From contig NZ_ATTQ01000011.1 in the NCBI RefSeq assembly GCF_000419765.1, positions 124,001 to 188,000 on the forward strand: 64,000 bases of DNA, written 5' to 3'. Numbering within the stretch: position 1 is the stretch's first letter; every line of letters begins with the position of its first letter. A program made the position numbers and the translations under genes. Source of the DNA: Rhizobium mongolense USDA 1844 (GTDB lineage: Bacteria > Pseudomonadota > Alphaproteobacteria > Rhizobiales > Rhizobiaceae). The notes beneath the pieces were generated by a model. It saw nothing but the letters and a program-made list of their open reading frames with translations. It made no database searches and had not been told where the DNA came from. Below, piece by piece: positions 35,878 to 44,326 of the stretch.

Positions 35878-38800
35878 ATGACGCTTACTCTGACCCAACG
35901 CCTCGACCGCATTCGCGTCCGTATCGCAGAGCTGGAACATTGGCGTTCGCGCGAAACAATTGAGATAGACAGCTGGACCTTTGAAGGAGAGCCAATCGCA
36001 TTGGGCGACTCATGGCCACGCAAAGACGGCACGGTGCGCTTTTCCGGCGCAATCACCTTGCCCGGCCATTGGCCCCTTGACGACGCTCGGCTCGTGCTTG
36101 ACCTTGGCGGCGAAAGCCTGATCACGATCGCCGACGAGACGGGCAATGAGACACGGCTCGGCCTCGATCCCTATCACCGGGAATTCCTTGTCCCTTCGCG
36201 CAGCATCCGCATCTCTTCCGAAACTGTCGCGCGCCTGCCCTTTGGAGAACCTGTGCGGCACCCGAGGTTGGAACGTGGTGCAGTCATCTGGCTAGACACT
36301 GCCGTTGACAGGCTCTGGCTGCTCTTGCGGCAGATCACGGAGGCGGCCGAAATCCTCGACGGTCACGAGGTCATTCCGCATCTCCTGGATGTCGCCGAAC
36401 ACGCCATGCGCGGCCTCGACTGGCCGTCGGCTACCGCAGCCTATGTCGCGCGTACGGCGCCCTCGCCGGTCCAGCAGAAGATCTGGCAGTTGCCGCCACT
36501 TGAGGTTTCACCTGAAGGTCTTAACCAGAGCCAGCGGGCCAGTGTGCTCGAAGCCTACGAAGCACTTGTTGTACAGCTTAAGCAACTGCGCGAGCGTTTT
36601 CCGCCGCAAGGCGAGATCGCACTGACCGGGCATGCGCATATCGATCTTGCATGGCTTTGGCCCTACAGCGAAACCCGGCGGAAGATGCGCCGTACATTCC
36701 ACACGGCGTTGTCGCTCATGGAGCAATCGTCCGATTTCCGCTTTAATCAGTCCACAGCCCACTACTATGCGCAGATTGCCGAAGACGATCCAGGCTTGCT
36801 GGCGCGCATCATCGAACGGGCAAAGGCAGGCCAATGGGAAACGCTTGGTGGCATGTGGGTCGAACCCGACACCAACATGCCGACCGGCGAGAGCCTCAGC
36901 AGGCAGATCCTTTATGGCCAGCGCTATTTCGAAAAGACCTTCGGGGTTCGCCATACCGTCTGCTGGCTGCCCGATTGCTTTGGTTTTTCCGGCGCCCTGC
37001 CCCAGCTTCTGCGTCAGGGCGGCATGAACAGCTTCTTCACAATTAAGGTCAACTGGTCGGAAACCAATCAGTTCCCGGCCGACCTCTTCTGGTGGGAAGG
37101 GCTCGATGGCAGCAGGGTCCTTGCCCACACATTCGACAATCCGATGCAGGGCTACAATGGCTTCGTGCGCCCGGATTGTTTCGTTCCGACCTGGAAGAAC
37201 TTCCGCCAGAAGGACAAGCACGAAACCACGCTGCTTGCCGTGGGCTACGGCGATGGCGGCGGCGGCGTGACGCCGGAAATGATTATGCGAGAAGAGCAGC
37301 TGCGCTTCTTCCCGGCTTTGCCGCAAGCACGCTGGACACGGGTCCACGACTTCTTCAAGAATGCGCATGACACGGCAGCCAAGAAGGACCTGACGGTCTG
37401 GCAAGGGGAGATCTATCTCGAACTGCACCGCGCAACGCTCACAAGTCAGAGTGCCGTCAAGCGGCTGCACCGAAAAGCAGAGCGCAGTCTGGTTACCGCC
37501 GAGACGCTGGCCGGCCTTGCTTATCTCCTGGGGGGCGAGCAGCCGGCATCGATGGAGCGCTCATGGCGTGTCGTCTTAAAGAACGAGTTTCATGACATCC
37601 TGCCCGGCTCCTCGATTGCCGAGGTCTATGTCGATGCCGCCAACGAACTCGACGCAGTCGTGGCAGAGGCTCGCTCAACTCAAATGGCGGCGATGAAATC
37701 GATAGCGGCGCAACTGCCGGTTGGAGAAGGCAACAATGTTCTGGTGGTCAATCCGTCGCTTTCCGAGCGTCCCATCCGCTTGACGCTATCGGACGGCAGC
37801 ACGATCTCGGCCGATGGACAGATCGCGCCGCTTGGGCTTGCTGTTCTGGCGAGCAAAGCACTCCAGCCAAAGACCGGCCTTTCGGCCGGGCGCGACTATC
37901 TGGAAAACGCTGTCCTGAAAGTGAGGCTTGCCAACGACGGCTCGATCGCCAGCATTTTGCACAAGCCAACAGGACGTGAGGCGCTTGAGGGCTGCGGCAA
38001 TCGCCTTTTCGTCTATCCCGCCGACAAGCCGCGCAATTGGGACGCCTGGGATGTCGAAGAAGACTACGTGGCTCGTGGCGAAGAGATCACTCATCTCGAC
38101 AGCCTTGAACTGATTGAGAACGGCCCCCACCGGGCGGCGATCAAGATCGTTCGAACCTGGCGCCACTCGCGCATTACGCAGGTTCTGTCGCTCGGTGCCA
38201 ACGCGCGGCGGCTGGACATACAGACAGAACTCGACTGGCATGACCGGCGTGTCTTCCTTCGCACGCTGACGGGCGTTGCCGTGCGTCACGCGAGGGCAAC
38301 CTGCGAATGCGCCTACGGGGTCGTGGAACGTCCGACCCATTCGAACACGTCCTGGGACGCTGCGATGTTCGAAGCGCCTGCCCACCGCTTTGCCGATCTT
38401 TCGGAGCCCGGCTTTGGCGTTGCCATCCTCAATGACGCAAAGTATGGCCACAGCGTGCGTGGCAATGTCCTGGGCCTCTCCCTCCTGCGCGCGCCGGTCT
38501 ATCCCGATCCGCTTGCCGACGAAGGCATCCAGACTTTTACCTATTCACTGATGCCACATGAGGGCTCGTGGTACGAAGGGGGTGTGAGGGAGGAGGCCGA
38601 AGATCTAAACCAACCTCTGTTGGCCGTCGCCGTCGCAGATCGCGCAACGGGCAGATGGCAGCCGCTCGCCGCGGTCGGGATTGATGCGGCACTTTCCGCT
38701 GTCAAGCCCTCGGAGGACGGCGATGGCCTCATCGTGCGCGTGTACGAGCCTGCCGGGCGGCGCGGGAACTTTGAATTGCGCCTTCCGCCGCGTTGGCAGA

Positions 38801-38901
38801 ACATGGGCGTCGTCAGTATCCTCGAAGAGCCGATGGAGAAGGTGCCGAATGCCGGTTTGCGCCCCTTTGAGGTCAAGAGCTGGCGAATAGCCAGGACGTG
38901 A
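35878..38901 (+). CDS. Alpha-mannosidase, GH38 family
   Basis: A 1007-residue zinc-dependent GH38 enzyme that cleaves alpha-mannosidic bonds, probably in the cytosol since no signal peptide is seen. The catalytic domain starts with GHAHIDLAWLWPYSETRRK (zinc ligands His252, His254 region and Asp256) and has WVEPDTNMPTGESLSRQ and CWLPDCFGFSGALPQ with nucleophile Asp366. A middle three-helix domain with KNEFHDILPGSSIAEVY and C-terminal beta domains follow. Length and order match the bacterial GH38 class II enzymes. It works on what the upstream ABC importer delivers. Confidence 0.94.
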   Translation: MTLTLTQRLDRIRVRIAELEHWRSRETIEIDSWTFEGEPIALGDSWPRKDGTVRFSGAITLPGHWPLDDARLVLDLGGESLITIADETGNETRLGLDPYHREFLVPSRSIRISSETVARLPFGEPVRHPRLERGAVIWLDTAVDRLWLLLRQITEAAEILDGHEVIPHLLDVAEHAMRGLDWPSATAAYVARTAPSPVQQKIWQLPPLEVSPEGLNQSQRASVLEAYEALVVQLKQLRERFPPQGEIALTGHAHIDLAWLWPYSETRRKMRRTFHTALSLMEQSSDFRFNQSTAHYYAQIAEDDPGLLARIIERAKAGQWETLGGMWVEPDTNMPTGESLSRQILYGQRYFEKTFGVRHTVCWLPDCFGFSGALPQLLRQGGMNSFFTIKVNWSETNQFPADLFWWEGLDGSRVLAHTFDNPMQGYNGFVRPDCFVPTWKNFRQKDKHETTLLAVGYGDGGGGVTPEMIMREEQLRFFPALPQARWTRVHDFFKNAHDTAAKKDLTVWQGEIYLELHRATLTSQSAVKRLHRKAERSLVTAETLAGLAYLLGGEQPASMERSWRVVLKNEFHDILPGSSIAEVYVDAANELDAVVAEARSTQMAAMKSIAAQLPVGEGNNVLVVNPSLSERPIRLTLSDGSTISADGQIAPLGLAVLASKALQPKTGLSAGRDYLENAVLKVRLANDGSIASILHKPTGREALEGCGNRLFVYPADKPRNWDAWDVEEDYVARGEEITHLDSLELIENGPHRAAIKIVRTWRHSRITQVLSLGANARRLDIQTELDWHDRRVFLRTLTGVAVRHARATCECAYGVVERPTHSNTSWDAAMFEAPAHRFADLSEPGFGVAILNDAKYGHSVRGNVLGLSLLRAPVYPDPLADEGIQTFTYSLMPHEGSWYEGGVREEAEDLNQPLLAVAVADRATGRWQPLAAVGIDAALSAVKPSEDGDGLIVRVYEPAGRRGNFELRLPPRWQNMGVVSILEEPMEKVPNAGLRPFEVKSWRIART

Positions 38902-38970
38902 TCCGATACGGCTCGATGCAACACCGCTCTTGGGGCGCTTTTCGCATCCACGACAATCGCCTAGTTTGCG

Positions 38971-40218
38971 TTGAGATTAGGTCACGGCGAAGGGATACCG
39001 GGATTGATACTGTCGGGCTCGAATACGGAGCAGGCTGCGGCGGCCAATCGGGCCATGATTCTCGCCGCAATTCACCGCGGCGCCCCGATCTCGCGCACGG
39101 AGCTTGCCCACCAATCGCGGCTGACGAAACAGGCCGTCACCCGCATCGTGGATCGATTGCTCGATGAAGGACTCGTTATGGAGGCGCGCCGCAGGCACGG
39201 CCTGCGCGGACAACCTGCCATCGAGCTGGAGATCGATCCCGAAGGCGTGTTTTCGGTCGGCGCGAATATTGATCGCGATCACCTCACGATCGTCGCTGTG
39301 GATGCAGCCGGCACGGTGCGCGGACGCATCCATCACGAAAGGCGCTTTCTGCTACCGGACGACTTCGCGGGCTTGATGGCAGACGCGCTATCTTCCTTCA
39401 GACGCCGCAGGGTCATCGAAGAAGCTCGTCTGGCGGGGATTGGCCTTGCTATTCCTGACTGGCTCGGAGAGGTTAAAGTCGTCGGCTTTCCATCAGAATA
39501 CCGGCGATGGAATGGCTATGACGTGCGCGGTGCGCTGGAGGCAATTTCCGATCATCCGGTGTTCATCGACAACGACGCCAACGCTGCTGCGCTCGGTGAA
39601 ATCGAGTATGGCCTCGGCACGGAAATCGGCAGTTTCTTTTACATCCTCGCCAATGCCTGTCTCGGCGGCAGCCTCGTCATAGATGGGGTCCGTCATAAGG
39701 GCGCCAGCGGAATCGGCGGAGAAATTGGCTGGCTGCCGGTCGTCTTTGATGATGGCCCGTTGGCCGGTAGCACCCAACCACTCGGCGAAATGTTCTCGCT
39801 GTTCATCCTGTTTGACTATCTTGAGCGCAACGGCATCAAAGCGACAACCCCGGGAGATCTTCTCAACCTCGACGATGCGGGACGCAGCCGCGTCAGCAGG
39901 TGGCTGCGCAAGATCAGCATCAAGCTTGCCCAAGCAATTGTCGATATCGGCATGATCGTTGATCCGGAAGGTGTTCTCATCGGTGGTCGCTTTCCTGTCC
40001 GTCTAATTGATGAACTGCTTGTCTACGTCCACGAGGAGATTACCCGGCTTGGCGCACGAGCGCCGTTCCTTCACCGGGCGGCCGGCTCGGAAGATGCCGC
40101 GGCTCTGGGTGCCGCCGCAATCCCGCTTGCCCATCGCCTGGGGTTGCCATCCGCCGAACCGGGTCAGAGGTTTCGAAATCCAATCAGCAGCCGACAGTCC
40201 CAGGACCCGGCAGCGTGA
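38971..40218 (+). CDS. ROK-family transcriptional regulator
   Basis: A 415-residue ROK regulator: an N-terminal winged helix (ISRTELAHQSRLTKQAVTRI) and a ROK domain with GANIDRDHLTIVAVDAAG, FIDNDANAAALGEIEYGLG and GASGIGGEIGWLPV. The CxCGxxGC zinc motif that normally follows is absent (here DDGPLAGSTQPL), which fits a sugar-sensing repressor rather than a kinase. TTG at 38971 gives the longest form; TTG at 39004 after AAGGGAT is equally possible. It lies 69 bases after the mannosidase gene on the same strand and probably regulates that operon. Confidence 0.88.
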   Translation: MRLGHGEGIPGLILSGSNTEQAAAANRAMILAAIHRGAPISRTELAHQSRLTKQAVTRIVDRLLDEGLVMEARRRHGLRGQPAIELEIDPEGVFSVGANIDRDHLTIVAVDAAGTVRGRIHHERRFLLPDDFAGLMADALSSFRRRRVIEEARLAGIGLAIPDWLGEVKVVGFPSEYRRWNGYDVRGALEAISDHPVFIDNDANAAALGEIEYGLGTEIGSFFYILANACLGGSLVIDGVRHKGASGIGGEIGWLPVVFDDGPLAGSTQPLGEMFSLFILFDYLERNGIKATTPGDLLNLDDAGRSRVSRWLRKISIKLAQAIVDIGMIVDPEGVLIGGRFPVRLIDELLVYVHEEITRLGARAPFLHRAAGSEDAAALGAAAIPLAHRLGLPSAEPGQRFRNPISSRQSQDPAA

Positions 40219-40242
40219 CAGTTGGCAGGGCGCGTCAAGCGA

Positions 40243-41331
40243 TCATGGACGGTCATCGGGCAAAAGTGTCTCGGAGAACGGTCGCAATGCGGCGCCGACA
40301 GCGACCCCTGCCCACGGAAAGGACGCCCGCCGCACGGATGGTATCCAAGGCGCAATCACGAGATCGCGAATTTTGTCGTCCCGTTCGCGCGACAGGCGCG
40401 CAATGATTGCCTCGAAAACATCGTCGGGCAGAGCACCACCGATGAGGATGGCGCCCGGAGCGATAAATCCTGAAATCGCCAGGACCGCCTCATGAAGATG
40501 GCGCGCAGCAATCGCCACCCAGCCATCGGTTGCGCCCGGGTGGGCTGCAAGGTACGCTTTGAGCGAGGGCAAGGTCGCGACTTCGTTCAGGCTTGCACCA
40601 TCAACACCCGAGCGCATGTCGCCGATCTGGCCAGCCAATCCGTGAACACCCCGAAACGGCCGCCCGCCGATCAAAAGCCCGGCGCGCACAGTCTCGTCGA
40701 CGATGACGATCACCAGACCGCCTTCGCGGTCACCTATGCCCAACATACGCTCGGCATTGACCGCCGCCTCGGTGTCATCAAGAAAAAAGAGCGGGCCAGC
40801 GTCCAATTCAAGGCTAGCCTCGATGGCTTTCCGATCGAGCGGCAACCCGGCCGAGAGAGCGATGCCGCATCCCAGCAGTTTGCCAGAGAGGCCAGCGGCA
40901 TGGCGGATGTGCAAAACAGCCTCCTTGATTTCTTCGGATTTTGTGAAAGCGCGCTGTTGAGGGATCCTGCCGGCAAGATCCATGACGACAGCTTCGCCGC
41001 CATGCGCACCGAGGCGGATTCCCAAGGAATATGCGGCGTCGGCTCGCAACGAGAACTCGAGCGCCGTGTAGTGCGCAGTTGTGGGACGCTTTTTCCCGCT
41101 GACCAGGCCCGCATCGGCCAGGCGGCGCATAATCCCCGTTATAGCCGGCTCCGTGAGCCCAAGATGCCTGGAAAGCTCCTGGCGGGTAAGCGGCCCAAAG
41201 CGGCGCAGGAGCCCCATGGCCGTGCGGGAATTGTGATCTGCAATGTCGACCGGGCTGATGCCTGGACGATCATCGTTGCGATCCCGCCCCCTCGATGCGC
41301 CAGATATCGAAAGCCGCCGTCCTGTTTTCAA
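40243..41331 (-). CDS. ROK-family transcriptional regulator, degenerate sugar site
   Basis: A 362-residue ROK-type regulator with an N-terminal winged helix (LTRQELSRHLGLTEPAITGI) and a ROK-like domain (GIRLGAHGGEAVVMDLAGRI, GCGIALSAGLPLD, then GVHGLAGQIGDM). The catalytic DNDANAAALGE motif is replaced by DDTEAAVNAERMLG and the zinc cysteines are missing, so kinase activity is very unlikely. It converges with the other ROK gene with 24 bases between the stops. Its target is unknown; the mannoside operon or a distant sugar operon are candidates. Confidence 0.82.
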   Translation of the reverse strand: MKTGRRLSISGASRGRDRNDDRPGISPVDIADHNSRTAMGLLRRFGPLTRQELSRHLGLTEPAITGIMRRLADAGLVSGKKRPTTAHYTALEFSLRADAAYSLGIRLGAHGGEAVVMDLAGRIPQQRAFTKSEEIKEAVLHIRHAAGLSGKLLGCGIALSAGLPLDRKAIEASLELDAGPLFFLDDTEAAVNAERMLGIGDREGGLVIVIVDETVRAGLLIGGRPFRGVHGLAGQIGDMRSGVDGASLNEVATLPSLKAYLAAHPGATDGWVAIAARHLHEAVLAISGFIAPGAILIGGALPDDVFEAIIARLSRERDDKIRDLVIAPWIPSVRRASFPWAGVAVGAALRPFSETLLPDDRP

Positions 41332-41498
41332 ATCAAGCCATTCCCGCTACGATCGACAATGCAATACCGGGTCTTCGCCTGCATCAAAATGAAAAAATGC
41401 GCTTACGGGCAAACTGAAGGAATGGCGCCGCCCTCAAACGGCAGCCGGAACAGGCGAACCGCCCGAGCGCGCCGGTCATTCCCTGTACACGTTTCAGA

Positions 41499-41534
41499 AC
41501 AGGCGTGACGCTTTCATCATTCAATCACGCCTGT
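41499..41534. terminator. Inverted repeat at the 3' end of the small LuxR gene
   Basis: ACAGGCGTGA at 41499-41508 and TCACGCCTGT at 41525-41534 form a perfect 10-bp stem with a 16-base loop. The right arm lies in the last codons of the LuxR-type gene. No clear T run follows on either strand, so a stabilising hairpin or operator is as likely as a terminator. Confidence 0.4.
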
Positions 41535-41720
41535 CCTTAGCGCCGCGGCCACCAGAGCCGTGTCTTTGTAGACTGCAAATGTATCCTTCAGCGCTTCGAT
41601 ATGCGTTCGCACGGTATGCACCGAGCACCCGAGGATGATCGCAATCTCCTGCGCGCTCTTTCCGTCGCACATGAGCGTCAGGATTTCCCTCTCTCGCTTG
41701 GTGATGTGGATCTCGTTCAA
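41517..41720 (-). CDS. Minimal LuxR-type helix-turn-helix protein
   Basis: A 67-residue protein that is little more than a LuxR/GerE DNA-binding domain: ITKREREILTLMCDGKSAQE, then IAIILGCSVHTVRTHIEALK. No sensing or receiver domain precedes it. It starts with TTG at 41720 behind AAGAGGAAG. Single-domain LuxR proteins occur in rhizobia, and some act with or against full-length quorum-sensing regulators, but nothing here shows a partner. Its neighbours are a ROK gene and a divergent cyclic-di-GMP gene. Confidence 0.75.
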   Translation of the reverse strand: MNEIHITKREREILTLMCDGKSAQEIAIILGCSVHTVRTHIEALKDTFAVYKDTALVAAALRTGVIE

Positions 41721-42160
41721 GTTCTTCCTCTTCGCTTACCGCATTGCGTGGCTCCTAATAGATATAGGTGCGTCGTGGGCTCGCCGGAGGCAGAACGAAC
41801 CCGTTTTCGAGAATTCTGGGTGCACCTCGTGCAACAATGCGTCACCGCTACCCGGTCTGAGCATTGCGGCGGTCTCGACCGCACCCTTTGTTCAGTTCAA
41901 ACCGGCATCGAACGGTTACGGCTCGCAGCATCTCCGTCAGTCTCCAGCTCGCGCGTTCTCTCAATGGCAGAACCTGCGGCCTTATATAAGCACTTGCGGA
42001 GCGAAGCACGACGGCAATCATGCCGGAAGTGTCGGCGTGTTTGCACGCGCAGAAGCGATCGCGACACGACCTGGTTGAGCAATTTCGCAGAAAAGCCATT
42101 GCGATTGCGTCCGACGCACTTTACGGTTGTGTTTTGTGTCACCTGCTGCAAAGGTAGATT
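41721..42160. other. Intergenic region between divergent LuxR-type and GGDEF genes
   Basis: About 440 bases. The segment directly before 42161 is AT-richer and carries AAGGTAG as ribosome site for the GGDEF-EAL gene. I see no gene or clear repeat in the rest. Confidence 0.5.
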
Positions 42161-44196
42161 ATGCTTAGTTCCTTCCGTATTCTGGAGATTATGCAGCAGG
42201 GTGTCGCGCTGCTGGATGCAGACTTGCGGGTTGTGGTTTTCAACGATCGGATAGGCAAACTGTTGCAGGCCCCCAAAGGGGCTATTGACGTCGGCGTCAG
42301 CGCGACAAGGATGGCTGCTCAGATTCCGATCCTTGGCCGGACGCAGCAATCCGACGACAGTCAAGAGAGCTGGCTCACGCATCTCCTCACACGTTCAACC
42401 TTGTTCTATCAGGAGATCTCAGTCGGTGACCGGATCGTCTCGCTGACCTCCACGCCGGTGGACGATGGCGGATGGTTGATCAGCTGTGATGACATTTCGG
42501 CGCTGGCCAGCATAAGAAGGGATATGGCCGATCAGAACCGCCGCTTCGATGCGGCACTGGCAAACATGCCGCACGGTCTGTGCATGTTCGATGCTGACAA
42601 GAACCTGTTGCTGTGCAACGCAGGCTATTGTCGCTTGTACGACCTGCCCGAAACCTTGACACGGCCGGGAACGCCTCTTTGGCAAATCCTCGACTATCGG
42701 CAAACAGCTGGAAACGCACCGGTTCAGCAGGAGGCGTATTTCGATGTTGTCGTCGAAGCCGCGCTAAAGGGTTCCGCTGCCAGTGAGAATATCGTCTTGA
42801 TGGACGGCAGGGTGATAAAGATCACACATAACCCGATGGAAAATGGCGGCTACGTCGCAACCCATGAAGACGTCACCGAATCCGTGCGCGCCGAAGAACA
42901 GATCAAACACATGGCTGGTCACGACCCGCTGACTGGCCTGCCCAATCGCACGCTCCTACGTGAGAAGCTTGAAAAGGAATTGGCCCTTGGTAACGGGGGC
43001 AAGCGCAGCGCGCTATTATGCCTGGATCTGGACCACTTCAAACATGCGAATGATACATTGGGGCATGCCGTCGGCGACCTCCTGCTTAAGGCCGTAACCG
43101 ACAGGCTGAAGACATGCCTGGGTGAGGGCGATAGCATTGCCCGGCTGGGCGGCGACGAATTCGTCGTCTTTCAGGAGGAGGTCCAAACGAAGGAACGCGC
43201 CGCGGCACTTGCCCAAAGACTTGTCAATGCCATCGGCGAAACGTTTATCGTCGAGGGGCAGCCTATTCAAATCGGGGTAAGCATCGGCATTGCGATTGCT
43301 CCTGACGACGGCGACACGGCAGATGGTGTGCTGAAGAATGCCGACACCGCTCTCTACAAAGCAAAAACGGGCGGCAGAGGCACCTATTGTTTCTTCGAGC
43401 CTGCATGGATGCCGGCATCCAGAAGCGGCGCAAACTCGACGCCGACCTTCGGCAGGCTATCGCAGGCGGCCAGTTCGAGATCTACTATCAGCCGCAGGTC
43501 AATGCAGGAACCGAAGAGGTTGTCGGCTTCGAAGCACTCTTGCGTTGGCACCATCCCGAGCGGGGCCTGGTTTCACCGGATGAATTCATCCCGCTGGCGG
43601 AAGAAACCGGCTTGATCGTGCCACTCGGAGAATGGGTGTTGCGCCAGGCCTGCAAAGATGCCGCAAACTGGCCGGGGCATGTAAGGGTTGCGGTGAACCT
43701 TTCACCAGTCCAGTTCAGAAGCCCCTCGCTTACCCATACGGTTATTTCTGCCCTTGCTGATTCCGGTCTGTCGGCTTTTCAGCTTGAACTCGAAATCACC
43801 GAATCCGTCCTCCTCACTGACAGCGAGACGGCCCTAGCAACCCTGCACCACATCAAGGGGCTTGGAGTGCGGATTGCGATGGACGACTTCGGTACCGGAT
43901 ATTCCTCCTTGAGCTATCTGAGGCTTTTCCCGTTTGACAAGATCAAGATCGATCAATCATTCATCCGTGAACTTGGAGATTCCAAGGATTGCGCTGCCAT
44001 CGTGAAGGCGGTGGTTGATTTGGGATCCAGCCTCGGTATCACGACCACTGCCGAAGGCGTCGAAACGACCAACCAGCTCGATCAAGTGAGGGAGCACGGC
44101 TGCACCGAAATTCAGGGATATTTCTTCGGAAAACCTCTGCCTTTCAGTCATGTCGAGAAACTCTTGCGTAAAGGCTCGCCTTCCCAGTCGCGCTGA
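42161..44196 (+). pseudogene. PAS-GGDEF-EAL cyclic-di-GMP protein split by a frameshift
   Basis: The first frame encodes two PAS-like domains (ILEIMQQGVALLDADLRVVV; ALANMPHGLCMFDADKNLLL) and a GGDEF domain with HDPLTGLPNRTLL and ARLGGDEFVVFQ, and is intact to about 43400. The EAL domain continues in a different frame: YYQPQVNAGTEEVVGFEALL, AVNLSPVQF, ELEITESVLL and DDFGTGYSSLSYL, to a stop at 44196. The join lies at CCTGCATG (about 43403), where one missing base would restore the usual FFEP-DMDA linker. Without it the diguanylate cyclase half is made with an 70-residue junk tail and the phosphodiesterase half is lost. A sequencing error is possible. Confidence 0.85.
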
Positions 44197-44326
44197 GAAG
44201 CCTTCGGAAGCCAAGCCGCCTGGCCGCTTCTTGTCTGACCAAAACGCGGCAGACCATCGCAGTGAATAGGCTTCGCCGCAGCATTCCCTCAAAGCACGAC
44301 CAGGCGCCAGCGCAGATGGAAGAACG

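Noticed and set aside
43387..44196. EAL domain as an independent gene starting with TTG at 43387
   Set aside because: No ribosome site precedes it and the join with the GGDEF frame is exactly at the usual linker; one lost base explains it better.
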